The notes: generated by a model not told the origin, from the sequence alone. A stretch of DNA of 64,000 bases from Platynereis dumerilii (GCA_026936325.1 JAPTHN010000003.1:45326511-45390510), one strand, 5' to 3'. Counted from the stretch's first letter, positions 36,113 to 45,079 are shown. Numbers and translations are program-made.

Positions 36113-36271
36113 CACTGTAAACCCAACTCCCTGACCCATTACTTTTGCGACAGTTACCTTTAAAACGACAGTAGCTACCTGCTGTAAAACAACGGTTCGC
36201 TATTGTTAAATAACAATATTTCTTCATAACTATAGCTGCCGTTAAGGAGACGAAGCTGGTTTTTTACAGTG
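36113..36271. mobile_element. CACTG-ended MITE, 159 bp
   Basis: The ends CACTGTAAAC and its inverse are flanked by CA. The centre is palindromic (TTGTTAAATAACAA). It lies about 95 bp upstream of the acceptor of LRRCC1 exon b. Confidence 0.72.
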
Positions 36272-36502
36272 CAGAAATAGGGATGATGTCTGACATGCTT
36301 TACCATTGGGTCAATGCCAATGATCCTCACCAAACTGCTTGTGATGGCATGGATTTTCCACTGATGAGATAATGAAAATACATCACAACATAAAGGCAGA
36401 CATGTCAGGTAAGTCTGACGCATCAGGCTACCATGTTTCTTTTCTCTGCTGTAGCCTGTAGGTCTACTCAAGAGCAACGTATTAAGTCAACTCTTTTAAA
36501 AG

Positions 36503-36520
36503 TAATGGCTAGTTCTCACG
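36503..36520 (+). repeat. Harbinger left TSD (TAA) and terminal inverted repeat
   Basis: TAA followed by TGGCTAGTTCTCACG. The mirror image, CGTGAGAACTAGCCA followed by TAA, lies at 42254-42271. Confidence 0.95.
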
Positions 36521-36689
36521 GAGACGTAACAGAGGGTTTAAGTGACGGCGTTTCTTATATTTCCAGGAAAGGGCAAAGATTTGAGCATGTTCGCCGTCAA
36601 TTTAGGCTTTACGGCGCAACAGGAACAGCATGCGTCGCTTTAAGAGGTCTTTCTACGCAATTCCTAGAAATTTGACGATGCAGGAAAAA

Positions 36690-36711
36690 AAGATTCAACC
36701 GGTTGAATCTT
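36690..36711. repeat. 22-bp perfect palindrome in Harbinger subterminal region
   Basis: The half-site AAGATTCAACC is followed at once by its exact reverse complement. The non-autonomous relative carries the same palindrome with one changed centre base at 48449-48470, so it is conserved within the family. Confidence 0.85.
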
Positions 36712-37084
36712 TGCGAGGAAAGAAGTGGTGAAGCAAGAAGAAGCGTAAAAAGAAATCAGTGCGCGCCGCAGATTTTTAAAGTTGCGACGCACAAAGAAGA
36801 GCTTCGACGCAGAAACAGCAGTGTAGCAGAAAGCTCTTGCTTCATGTCACATGTTTCAGACACGCGTCGCAGAAAGACACATGTTCGACGCACGTGAGAG
36901 GGTGCGCGCCGCGTCTTTTGGACCCCCAATGCAGCAGACAGAGTGGCGCCTGAGTGCATGCGTTGTTCTATTTTTAGCATCAGCCCTTTGTCTGCGTGTC
37001 ACCCTCTTTTTGCGCAGCGGCTGGGGCAGGAGCAGCGAAGCAGGGGGGGCGAAGGAGGGGGAAAGAGGCGGTCCGCACCCTGCA

Positions 37085-37119
37085 TATATATAGAGGAGGC
37101 CAGTTTAGAGCACCATACC
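37085..37119 (+). promoter_or_regulatory. TATA box and initiator of the MADF-protein gene
   Basis: TATATATAG at 37085-37093 is followed about 30 bp downstream by CCATACC (A at 37115), an initiator-like match. This predicts a leader of about 115 nt before the ATG at 37229. It lies in GC-rich sequence inside the transposon, so the TATA stands out. Inference from motif and spacing only. Confidence 0.6.
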
Positions 37120-37228
37120 CACTCAGACCTTCGACCAGAACACACCTAGAATCCACGACACTATTATCAACTGCTACATTTGCTGCTACTTTTGTTGCTA
37201 CAATTGTACTTCAAATTGCTGCTACAAC

Positions 37229-39136
37229 ATGGGACCAAAGAGGAGAAAGGGCACCGTCGTCACCAGGGCACCAACCAAGCTCAGCACCAGGTCAACACTC
37301 CACACTCCTGGGAGCACTCCAGTGACAACTCCAGCTACAACTCCAGCTGCAACTCCTCTCCATGAACCTTCAGATGCTGCAGTGACTGCCTTCTTCACTA
37401 CAGCCATGGCAGACCTCTCTCTACCTGGGCTCTACACCTCCACTACAGCTGGCAGCCAGACGAAGACCACCACTTCAACCACCAAAGCCACTGTCGTCAG
37501 CGAGACCATCTTCGAGGGCCGGCCAGAAGACAGCACAGACGAAGATTCTTCAGTTGAACTCTTTGAAACTGATGAAGGAGACAAGCCTGCTGACAAGCCT
37601 GCCAAGCCTGCTGCCAAGCCTGCTGACAAGCCTGCCAAGCCTGCTGCCAAGCCTGCTGCCAAGCCTGCTGCCAAGCCTGCTGCCAAGTCTTCCACGGGTC
37701 TTCCAGAGCCTACTGCCAAGTCTACTCCAAAGAAGCAGACTCCAAAGAAGCAGACTCCAAAGAAGCAGACTCCGAAGAAGCAGACTCCCAAGAAGCAGAC
37801 TCCCAAGAAAACAGCAGAGAGCCAGCCTGTTCTTGCTCTAGACAGAGTGGCCATCCATGAGGACACCTTCGAGGAGGAAGAAGACTCTGCTGATGACACC
37901 CCTGCAGCTGCTGAAGCCAAGTCCAAGGGCAAGAAGGGCAAAGGGAAGGCCCCCAAGCCAAACATCCGCAACAACATGGGCATCACAGCTGAACAAGAAG
38001 ATGACCTCATCAACTGGTACAAGGAGCATCCTGTGCTGTACATGAAGGGGACCAGAGGCTACAAGGGGAACGAGAAGCTGCTGCTGGACTCAGAAAAAGC
38101 AAAGGAGCTGGGCCCCAAGTACACCTCCCAGGACATCTTCAACTGGAGGAAGACAGTGCGCACTCACTTCTCCAGACTCGTCAGGCCTGAAGCTTCAGGA
38201 GCCGCCAGGAAGGAGAAGCTCACAGAGAGGGACGAGTACATCCTGAACAACTGTCGGTTCCTGAAGGACTCCATCGTCCACAAGCCAGGGAAGGAGCTGT
38301 CCGCCATCTCGCAACTGTCTGCCAACCGGCCAGCCTCAGACTCCGATGATGAAAGCTACAACCCTGAGGATTCCCTGCCAGCTTCCTATGACATGCCGGA
38401 CCTGCCACCTGAACAGCCAGCACAGGACAGCCAGCAGTCCCAAGTCTTCCCTGGAGCACCAAAGCCTGGAGCCGCTGCCAAGGGAACCAAGAGGAAGGCC
38501 CCAGGAGATGAAGCCATGCACTCCGCCATGCACGTCATCGCAGGCAGCATGCAAGCCATGTCCTCCGCCAAGAAAATCCTGAAAGGCTCTGGCTGCAAGA
38601 TGTGCCCCGACCACCAGGAGTTGACACCCGACCAGGAGTACTGGAGGATGAAGTGCCAGGACCTGTACCACGTGGGAGTGCACGCCAGCCCTGAAATCAG
38701 GAGGGCGATGGTCAGGACCATTGCAGAGGCCGCCCTCTACTGGGATGATGAGGCCAGCCGCCAGTCAAGACAGCATCAGGAGCACACCTTCCAGCCTCCT
38801 CATCCTCCTCAGCGCCTGCAGATGCCACCTCCTCCTCATCCTCCTCCTTCTTCGACGTATGTGCCATCACACCACCAGCACCATCCCCAGGCTTCCAGCA
38901 GCCATCACTACCAGCAGCACCAGCCCAGGGAAGGAGGATCCTCCAGGCAGACTCCCAGCTACACCCCGATGCAGCCCAGCCACTCCACCATGACACTGAT
39001 GATGGATGCACAGGACAGCCCCGAGAAATACGGCTACCCCCCTGGACCCAGCTTTGGTCAACCGGCCGCCCATCACCAGCACCAGCCTTCCCCTTCGCCC
39101 AGTTGGACTTCAGGTCTCCTTTCTCCACGAAAGTAG
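37229..39136 (+). CDS. Harbinger MADF/Myb-like DNA-binding protein (accessory ORF), 635 aa
   Basis: This is the second gene of the Harbinger element, the class of protein that partners the transposase and helps it reach the element ends and the nucleus. It is intronless. It begins MGPKRRKG (NLS-like). Residues 119-153 are a K-P-A-A/D-K-P repeat and 166-194 are six TPKKQ-type repeats, both like a histone H1 tail. An acidic run follows at about 213-223. A MADF-like domain spans 252-348 (DLINWYKEHPVLY, GYKGNEK, DIFNWRKTV, ERDEYILN). A predicted helix at about 466-510 (EIRRAMVRTIAEAALYW) may be the dimerisation/transposase-contact region. The C-terminal 100 residues are His/Pro/Gln/Ser-rich. A histone-type stem-loop follows the stop by 23 nt. 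The domain call comes from pattern only. Confidence 0.88.
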   Translation: MGPKRRKGTVVTRAPTKLSTRSTLHTPGSTPVTTPATTPAATPLHEPSDAAVTAFFTTAMADLSLPGLYTSTTAGSQTKTTTSTTKATVVSETIFEGRPEDSTDEDSSVELFETDEGDKPADKPAKPAAKPADKPAKPAAKPAAKPAAKPAAKSSTGLPEPTAKSTPKKQTPKKQTPKKQTPKKQTPKKQTPKKTAESQPVLALDRVAIHEDTFEEEEDSADDTPAAAEAKSKGKKGKGKAPKPNIRNNMGITAEQEDDLINWYKEHPVLYMKGTRGYKGNEKLLLDSEKAKELGPKYTSQDIFNWRKTVRTHFSRLVRPEASGAARKEKLTERDEYILNNCRFLKDSIVHKPGKELSAISQLSANRPASDSDDESYNPEDSLPASYDMPDLPPEQPAQDSQQSQVFPGAPKPGAAAKGTKRKAPGDEAMHSAMHVIAGSMQAMSSAKKILKGSGCKMCPDHQELTPDQEYWRMKCQDLYHVGVHASPEIRRAMVRTIAEAALYWDDEASRQSRQHQEHTFQPPHPPQRLQMPPPPHPPPSSTYVPSHHQHHPQASSSHHYQQHQPREGGSSRQTPSYTPMQPSHSTMTLMMDAQDSPEKYGYPPGPSFGQPAAHHQHQPSPSPSWTSGLLSPRK

Positions 39137-39159
39137 AAGACCAAAAAACAAAAAACCTT

Positions 39160-39199
39160 GGCCCTTTTAAGGGCCACCAAATCCTCCCAAAAGGGCAGG
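39160..39199 (+). terminator. histone-type 3' end (stem-loop plus HDE-like motif) of the MADF-protein gene
   Basis: The hairpin at 39160-39175 has stem GGCCCT/AGGGCC and loop TTTA, followed by ACCA, and starts 23 nt after the stop. Twelve nt past the stem, at 39188-39199, is CAAAAGGGCAGG, close to the U7-binding downstream element (CAAAAGAGCTG-like). Stem length, TTTA loop, ACCA flank and HDE spacing all match metazoan replication-dependent histone mRNA 3' ends, where SLBP binds the stem and cleavage follows the ACCA. No AATAAA is seen in the following 250 bp. Alternative: a chance hairpin, but the second copy after the transposase gene argues against that. Confidence 0.8.
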
Positions 39200-39419
39200 C
39201 CACGTACACATCTTATGTTGACAAAAAAAAAGAGCTTGTGTTGACCGAAAAGAGCCAAAAAAGAGCAAAAAAAACGTTGACAATCCCCAAAAAAAAAGTC
39301 CCCCAAAAAAAAAGTCCCCCAAAACAAAAGTCCGGTCCTGGCCTTCATTAAAAGTAATCACCTTCATAAAAGCAAGGTGCTAGTTCCCCCTTTCTTTGCC
39401 CCAAAACATACCAAGTGCA

Positions 39420-39567
39420 GCACTAGTACAAGTGCTGCATTCTTTGGTATAAACATATTTTTATTGCACTAGTACAAGTGCATGAATTTCTTAATTAAAA
39501 TGTAATGCACTAGTACAAGTGCTTTGCTTTTAAAAATTGTGTTGGTTGGTTGCACTAGTACAAGTGC
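39420..39567 (+). repeat. four perfect copies of GCACTAGTACAAGTGC
   Basis: The 16-mer, an imperfect palindrome, occurs at 39420-39435, 39466-39481, 39507-39522 and 39552-39567, that is every 41-46 bp. It lies between the two 3' ends of the Harbinger genes. Half-copies flank the first and follow the last. It resembles a clustered protein-binding array, but its role is unknown. Confidence 0.9.
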
Positions 39568-39599
39568 ATCACTTTGTAATTTCACTTGTCTAGCTCAAG

Positions 39600-40076
39600 T
39601 GGCAGGTAGATAGCTAGATAGCTAGCTAGATAGATAGAAAGATAGATAGCTAGATAGATAGCTAGATAGATAGATAGATAGATAGCTTGATAGATGGAAC
39701 ACAATGCTCGTTACATATATACACTGCAGCAAAAGAAAAGCAGTTGTCGTCACTTTGCAGGGATTGGACTTGGATAGATAGATAGATAGCTTGATAGATA
39801 GCTAGATAGATAGCTAGATAGATAGATAGATAGATAGCTTGATAGATGGAACACAATGCTCGTTACATATATACACTGCAGCAAAAGAAAAGCAGTTGTC
39901 GTCACTTTGCAGGGATTGGACGTGGATAGATAGATAGATAGCTTGATAGATAGCTAGATAGATAGCTAGATAGATAGATAGATAGATAGCTTGATAGATG
40001 GAACACAATGCTCGTTACATATATACACTGCAGCAAAAGAAAAGCAGTTGTCGTCACTTTGCAGGGATTGGACTTG

Positions 40077-40135
<59 letters not shown>

Positions 40136-40145
40136 GGATGGAGGG
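39600..40145. repeat. 152-bp tandem repeat (three copies) embedded in GATA/GCTA microsatellite
   Basis: The block beginning GATGGAACACAATGCTCG recurs at 39693, 39845 and 39997, period exactly 152 bp. Each copy joins a roughly 75-bp unique core to GATA/GCTA tetranucleotide runs. It lies wholly inside the Harbinger element. Near identity suggests recent expansion. Confidence 0.92.
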
Positions 40146-40201
40146 ATTGATTGATTGATTGATTTTTGGGCTTGTTTTGTCAACATAGGATGTGTACATG
40201 G

Positions 40202-40241
40202 CCAGCTCAATTGGGAGGATTTGGTGGCCCTTAAAAGGACC
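40202..40241 (-). terminator. histone-type 3' end (stem-loop plus HDE-like motif) of the transposase gene
   Basis: On the minus strand the hairpin at 40241-40226 has stem GGTCCT/AGGGCC (one G-T pair) and loop TTTA, followed by ACCA. It starts 29 nt after the stop. CAATTGAGCTGG follows at the same 12-nt spacing (40213-40202). The flanks match the other gene's 3' end over about 80 bp, so the two 3' ends form an inverted repeat. The pairing is kept despite the base change in the stem. Confidence 0.8.
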
Positions 40242-40270
40242 TGGGGTTTGTTGTTTTGAATGCATCTTCT

Positions 40271-41545
40271 TCAGATTTTCTCCAACTGCCAAGGGACACT
40301 TCCTGCCGGACTGTTGACCCAGTCACGTAGGTAGTCTCGAGCAGCCTTGGCATCTCTGGAGGCATTTCCGTGTCGAAGTGGTTCTCCTAGGTCATGCAAT
40401 TGACGGTCTCCCCTCCAAACTCCTTCAGTGACGTCATGTGTCTGTGGATCTTCTCTGTCCATCACTTCATTGTCACGGGCATGGTGGACGCCTACTCTGT
40501 CTCGCAGAATGTTGTGTAGAACACAAGCAGCCATTGTGATGTATGTCACTCTTGTAGGTCGTTGGGGCATGGTGGTCAGGAAGCATCTGAACCTGTTTGA
40601 CAGCAGACCGAAGGCATTCTCCACCACTCTCCTGGCTCTTGAAATCCTGTAATTGTAGACTCTGGAAGCAATGTCAAGGTTCCTTCTTGGCACTGGTTTG
40701 AGCAGCCATGTCTTCAGGGGAAATGCCTCGTCACCCACGATGTAATATGGGAAAGGATTGTCTTCTGTGCCAGGTAGAGGTTCTGGAGGTGGTAGGCCTA
40801 GATCTTCCTCGTCCAGGAGTTGTCGAAGTACTGTGTCCCTGAAGACGCCGCCATCAGATGCACTTCCTTGACAGCCAGCCTGCACATAGATGAACTTGTA
40901 GTTGGCATCAACGAGGGCCATCAGGACAATGGAGTGAAATCCCTTGTAGTTGTAGAACAAGGAGCCTGCAGCCTTGGGACATCGGATTGCGACGTGCTTG
41001 CCATCCAGAGCTCCAATGCAGTTGGGCAAGTTCCATTTCGTCTCAAAAGCCTTGGCTATCTCCTTCCATCTTTCAGGCTGTGTGGGTAGTGCCAGCTGTC
41101 TTTCGAAGGCATGAACGATGGCAAGGCAGACCTCAGGGATGAAGTTGCAGATGGTGTTGGGTGCCACACGGAAAGCATAAGCTAGGGACTTGTAGCTGTT
41201 TCCTGTTGCCATGTACCGCAGGGTGATAGCCAACTTCAGACCAGGTTCCAAAGCCCTCCTCATGTTGGTGTCTTGCTTAGCGATGAGTGGTCCAACAGCT
41301 TCCAGGATTTCAGCAAAGATGGCAGGGGGCATTCTAGTGTAGTTGTAGTAGCCGGACACGTCACGCACTTGCAGTTCAGGCAGCAGTTGATGGAAGTGAC
41401 CATGTTGTTCCCTCTGCAGCAACCAGTTGCGAATCCACCACCTTTTCTGTCTCCTGGCCCTCCTCCTCCTCTGTCTCAAATAGACAGCTCCGATAGCAAC
41501 AGCAGCAGCACCAGCCACAACAATAATTTCTTCTTCATTCATCAT
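40271..41545 (-). CDS. PIF/Harbinger DDE transposase, 424 aa, intact
   Basis: The enzyme cuts and joins the transposon ends and belongs to the HARBI1/PIF1 family. It has a short hydrophobic start (IIVVAGAAAVAIGAVYL) and an Arg-rich stretch at residues 24-35. The helix-turn-helix-like segment GNSYKSLAYAFRVAPNTICNF lies near 115-135. The catalytic core has GALDGKHVAI (Asp181), GCQGSASDGGVFRD (about 224-237), VGDEAFPL (Asp272) and RRVVENAFGLLSNRFR (Glu309), so the acidic triad is complete. Length is slightly above the usual 350-400. A single intronless ORF starts at the first of two Met codons, 53 nt below a predicted initiator. A histone-type stem-loop begins 29 nt after the stop. It converges on the MADF-protein gene. 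Confidence 0.95.
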   Translation of the reverse strand: MMNEEEIIVVAGAAAVAIGAVYLRQRRRRARRQKRWWIRNWLLQREQHGHFHQLLPELQVRDVSGYYNYTRMPPAIFAEILEAVGPLIAKQDTNMRRALEPGLKLAITLRYMATGNSYKSLAYAFRVAPNTICNFIPEVCLAIVHAFERQLALPTQPERWKEIAKAFETKWNLPNCIGALDGKHVAIRCPKAAGSLFYNYKGFHSIVLMALVDANYKFIYVQAGCQGSASDGGVFRDTVLRQLLDEEDLGLPPPEPLPGTEDNPFPYYIVGDEAFPLKTWLLKPVPRRNLDIASRVYNYRISRARRVVENAFGLLSNRFRCFLTTMPQRPTRVTYITMAACVLHNILRDRVGVHHARDNEVMDREDPQTHDVTEGVWRGDRQLHDLGEPLRHGNASRDAKAARDYLRDWVNSPAGSVPWQLEKI

Positions 41546-41593
41546 GCATATGTTCAGTAGGCAGTCGTTGTGTTCTCATTGAAGGGCAATCAG

Positions 41594-41631
41594 CTAATGA
41601 AGCAAGGAGGTCCTCTGTGTCCCTTTTTATA
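41594..41631 (-). promoter_or_regulatory. TATA box and initiator of the transposase gene
   Basis: On the minus strand TATAAAAAG (41623-41631) is followed about 33 bp later by TCATTAG (A at 41598). This gives a leader of about 53 nt before the ATG at 41545. Motif and spacing evidence only. Confidence 0.6.
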
Positions 41632-42599
41632 ATGACCAAAAGTGACTCCTGCAGCAGCCAAACACACTTTGCCGCAGCGCTGCAACAACAGACGTTCGTC
41701 GATGCTTAAGAGACCTTCGTCGCTGCTTAAGGCAAGGACGACGAAGAAGGTCAGCATCGACGCGCCTGTAATGTCCTCGGCGCTTTATGAATGCATGTGC
41801 GACGATGAACCATCAAGTTACGCAGTAACAAGTCCCTAAATGCGGCGTTGCATCCTTACAGTGTTCGGCGAGGCTGTCATTTTCAGCGACGCATCTTACC
41901 TCGGGTGTACGCCGAAGGTTTCCTGATGCGTCGCAGGTCGCCAATTTCAGACGTAGCTGCCTCACAACCATCAGCGGCGTAAGAGGAAACAACATTGGGC
42001 GAAGTAAAAGCAGCCTCGCCGAATTCCAAAACAAAGTGCGACGCGTCTGTTTGGAACTGCGCTGAGGAAAGAGAGGCGTAACGCGGCGAAGAAAGCTTAA
42101 GAAGCGCCGCGGACACCTCAAGACTCACCGCGGCTACTAACTTTAAGCGTCGCACATGACACTAATTGATTACGTAATGTGCCAAAACCAACGTTCTACG
42201 CCACAACCTTCCAAGAAATGACTTCTCTTGATGCGTCGCTCTCAAATCGCCGTCGTGAGAACTAGCCATAAGTGACACCTGAGGCCAATGCAATTACGGT
42301 CAGGAGTTGGGGTTTGCTTGCTAATTAAGATTTCGAGCGATATGCAGCTGCTCGCAGAGCTAAGAAAACCCACAGCCATTTGTATCCAACATGCCATAAA
42401 TATTTTCCCTTGTGATACAGTATGTTTTTGTCTCATCAGTTGACAATCTCCATGCTTCCGCAGGCAGTTTGGTTAAGGATGTTTAGTATTGACCCAATGG
42501 CAAAGCATTACCTACTTTCAAGCAGCATGAGGGCACTGACTGACATTTCAAATACAACTTGACTCCGTTACTAGACTTGCTTTCGGTTTTGCGAACAAT

Positions 42600-44300
42600 T
42601 AAAATGGCAAAACCGAAAATAGTTTTTGGGTACCAGCCCAAGACCATAATTCAAGCAGATATTGCACTCATTGGAAAAGGTATCAGTAATTGATAATGTT
42701 GATACTTAGAGAGACATGATGCCAATGAATCATAAGTGACACTGAACATTGTTTTACAATGACCTAACAATATTCTGGCACATTTTCTCAAAGTTCAATA
42801 TTCAACCACCTATACATTTTCTTCCTATTTTCCCCAAGGTATTCACTCGAATTGTTAGCCCATTTCTTGCAAATTCTGTGAAATAAAACCAACTTAGCAT
42901 TTCGTAAGTCACGTTAATCGTAAGCTAGCCATTTGAGATAATGCGTTTGACCTTGGACGTCGGATCAAAGGTCATTCCATAACAAGGACTCCTCAGCCTT
43001 GGGTAGGAGAGTCATGCGGAAAAACCACCTCTATGAAGCTAATGGACATATTCTCTCCCCTGACTAAGCTAATTACCGCAGCTCTTTTTTTACTCGTTGT
43101 TAGCAATTAGCACCGACTATAAGCATGATAAGATTATCCCTTGCTCGTTCGCAACCATCAAGCTGATCAGAGTGATGAGAATGAATTTTGATGGCCTCCG
43201 ACAAAAATCAGGCGCTGCGCAGTGCGCATTTACAAGGTAAAGTAGTGATAAAGAATTATTAGAGATACTCTTTATGTATGGTCCAATGCAAAGGAATCAT
43301 TACTGAGGTAGCGTCTAGTTTAATATGTATGATACTCCATGCTCATCAGCAACTGATCCAAGAACGGGCAATTGCAAAGTTGTCAAATCATATCAAGTGG
43401 ACTAAACCTTTCTGTGAACCGACATCCCTTGAGAAAGTTGCTTGATCGAGAAGATTTTAAAAATCGCAAGTTCGGGTGAGGGGCAACAATTTATTTGCTG
43501 CAATGTCCAATTTTTCTGAGGGTATCGCGATGGTGATGTAGTATCAGATAGACAGATAGACAGATAGACAGATAGACAGAGGTGGTGCATCTCTCTAAGG
43601 CCAGTTCACCCTGCTCATGAGCTTTGATTAATGAGATAGGAGGGAGAGTAGGAGTCGTCAGTATGTTGCTCATTTACCACCATGTGAGGAATCAGAGCCT
43701 TTTGACTTCATCACCATTAATCATTTTGGGTCCAATAAAATCAAGCCAAAATGCTACGAAGAAGAGCGAAAAAGAGACCGTAGGATCAAATGCAAATTGA
43801 AACTGCTGCAACAATGTGTAAAGGCACGTTAGCCTTATTCATAAAAGAACAAATAAAAGGTTTACAACACAAAATATTAATAACATGCAAATTTCAACTG
43901 TCACAGGCTGGAAAAGTTACTAAAGACAATGCATGTCGGATCAAAAACACTAAACCTTAATATGAACGACCTTGATATAACACCAAAAATTGTTCTTTTG
44001 GGTTCATCTAAAATCCTGTAATACTTGAATAAGCAGTAACTCCTTGGTGGTGTCAAATTCCACTTCACATGAAACAAAGAGCAATCTATGGATGAAAAAA
44101 CGCCTTCGGATCGCTTTCAAGACAATAAAAGCTACCTAGACAACATTTCACTTTGTTTTTCATATTAACCATTAGGCCACAACAACTATGGAAGAGTTGA
44201 ATTGATGAACAACCAGAACCGAAAGCGGTTTCAACACATGTCTGTTTATGTGGAATCTATTGTTATGAGCATGCAGGTATTGACAGCTGCATAGGCTTGA
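42600..44300. other. intron, nothing recognised
   Basis: No coding signal. A short (CAGATAGA) tract lies at 43547-43579. Confidence 0.5.
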
Positions 44301-44329
44301 CCTGTAGTGGAAGCCATCATAGTTTAATG

Positions 44330-44935
44330 TGTACGAAATTTCATAAGTCATATTGAAATATTGAGGTCATTGAGGTCATAGTGTACATTTAAAGAATGGC
44401 CATTTTGCGGCAGCCAATTTGGAAGCGATCTTACGTATCTCTACATATTTGCTATCCGCACCAATAGACCTATACTAAATTTCATAAGTCAAAGTGAATA
44501 TTAAGGTCACAGCAGACACTTCCAGTATGGGAGCCATCTTGTTGCAGCCACCTTAGTGACCATCTTGGATTTCTCTATATTTTCCAAATCCACACCAATA
44601 GACCAATGCCTGTACCAAATTTCATAACTCTAAGTGAAATATTAAGGTCACAGCAGACAGTTCAAGTGCAGCAGCCGTTTTGTTGTGGCCATCTTGGTGG
44701 CCATCTTGGATTTCTCTACATGTTCTTTACCCACACCAATAGACCAATACCTGTACCAAATTTCATAACTCCTAAGTAACTATTAAGTCACAGCGGACAG
44801 TTCAAGTATGGCGGCCATTTTGTTTTGGCCAACTTGGATTTTTCTATAAAAATTATATTCCTCATCAACACCAATAGACCAACACCTGTACCAAATCTCA
44901 TCGCTCTAAGTGAAATAGTAAGCTCACAAATGGAC
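44330..44935. repeat. tandem repeat of about 125 bp, YY1-like motifs
   Basis: Four to five diverged units share CACCAATAGACCAA, TGTACCAAATTTCATAA, TTAAGGTCACAGC and GGCCATCTTGG/GGCGGCCATTTTG. The last blocks resemble the YY1 site CCATCTT. No ORF. Confidence 0.85.
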
Positions 44936-45079
44936 ACTTACATAAACCTTAACCGGGACAACGACAAAGATAACAACGACAGTAACAACGAGTGAGTGAC
45001 GACAATAGCTCTTCGTTTTCAAAGAAAGCAGACTAGCTAATATATAAACTTATGCAAAGAATGAAAGCATTAAACTCAC

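Larger units (their letters stand above)
36506..42268. mobile_element. complete PIF/Harbinger DNA transposon, 5763 bp
   Basis: The ends are inverted repeats starting TGGCTAGTTCTCACG. They are flanked by a TAA duplication at 36503-36505 and 42269-42271, the TWA target typical of PIF/Harbinger. Inside are two intact convergent ORFs: a MADF/Myb-like protein (37229-39136, plus) and a DDE transposase (40271-41545, minus). Both ends carry many GCGTCG/CGACGC motifs in a CpG-rich background that contrasts sharply with the AT-rich intron. The intact ORFs, identical TSDs and sharp boundaries suggest a young, possibly active copy. It sits in the intron between LRRCC1 exons a and b, apparently inside an older Tc1-like MITE. 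Confidence 0.95.
36300..42538. mobile_element. Tc1-like MITE split by the Harbinger insertion
   Basis: The left half (about 36300-36502: CATTGGGTCAATGCC, CACCAAACTGCTTGTGATGG, TCTCTGCTGTAGCC) and right half (about 42272-42538: CAGCCATTTGTATCCAACAT, GGCAGTTTGGTTAAGGATGT, ATTGACCCAATGGC, ending GCACTG) are the two arms of the same palindromic family, separated exactly by the Harbinger element and its TAA duplication. Confidence 0.72.

Noticed and set aside
37432-38043. 203-codon minus-strand frame
   Set aside because: It is antisense to the MADF-protein gene and merely mirrors its repeats.
38336-39209. Several 90-165 codon minus-strand frames
   Set aside because: GC-rich shadows of the MADF-protein gene, with no domain signal.
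39600-40145. CRISPR-like direct repeats
   Set aside because: Units are tandem with microsatellite, no unique spacers, and the genome is eukaryotic.
39137-40270. A nested MITE between the Harbinger genes instead of gene 3' ends
   Set aside because: The repeats begin 20-30 nt after both stops and keep a histone-type hairpin and HDE spacing. A nested element would need to land precisely at both. Not fully excluded.
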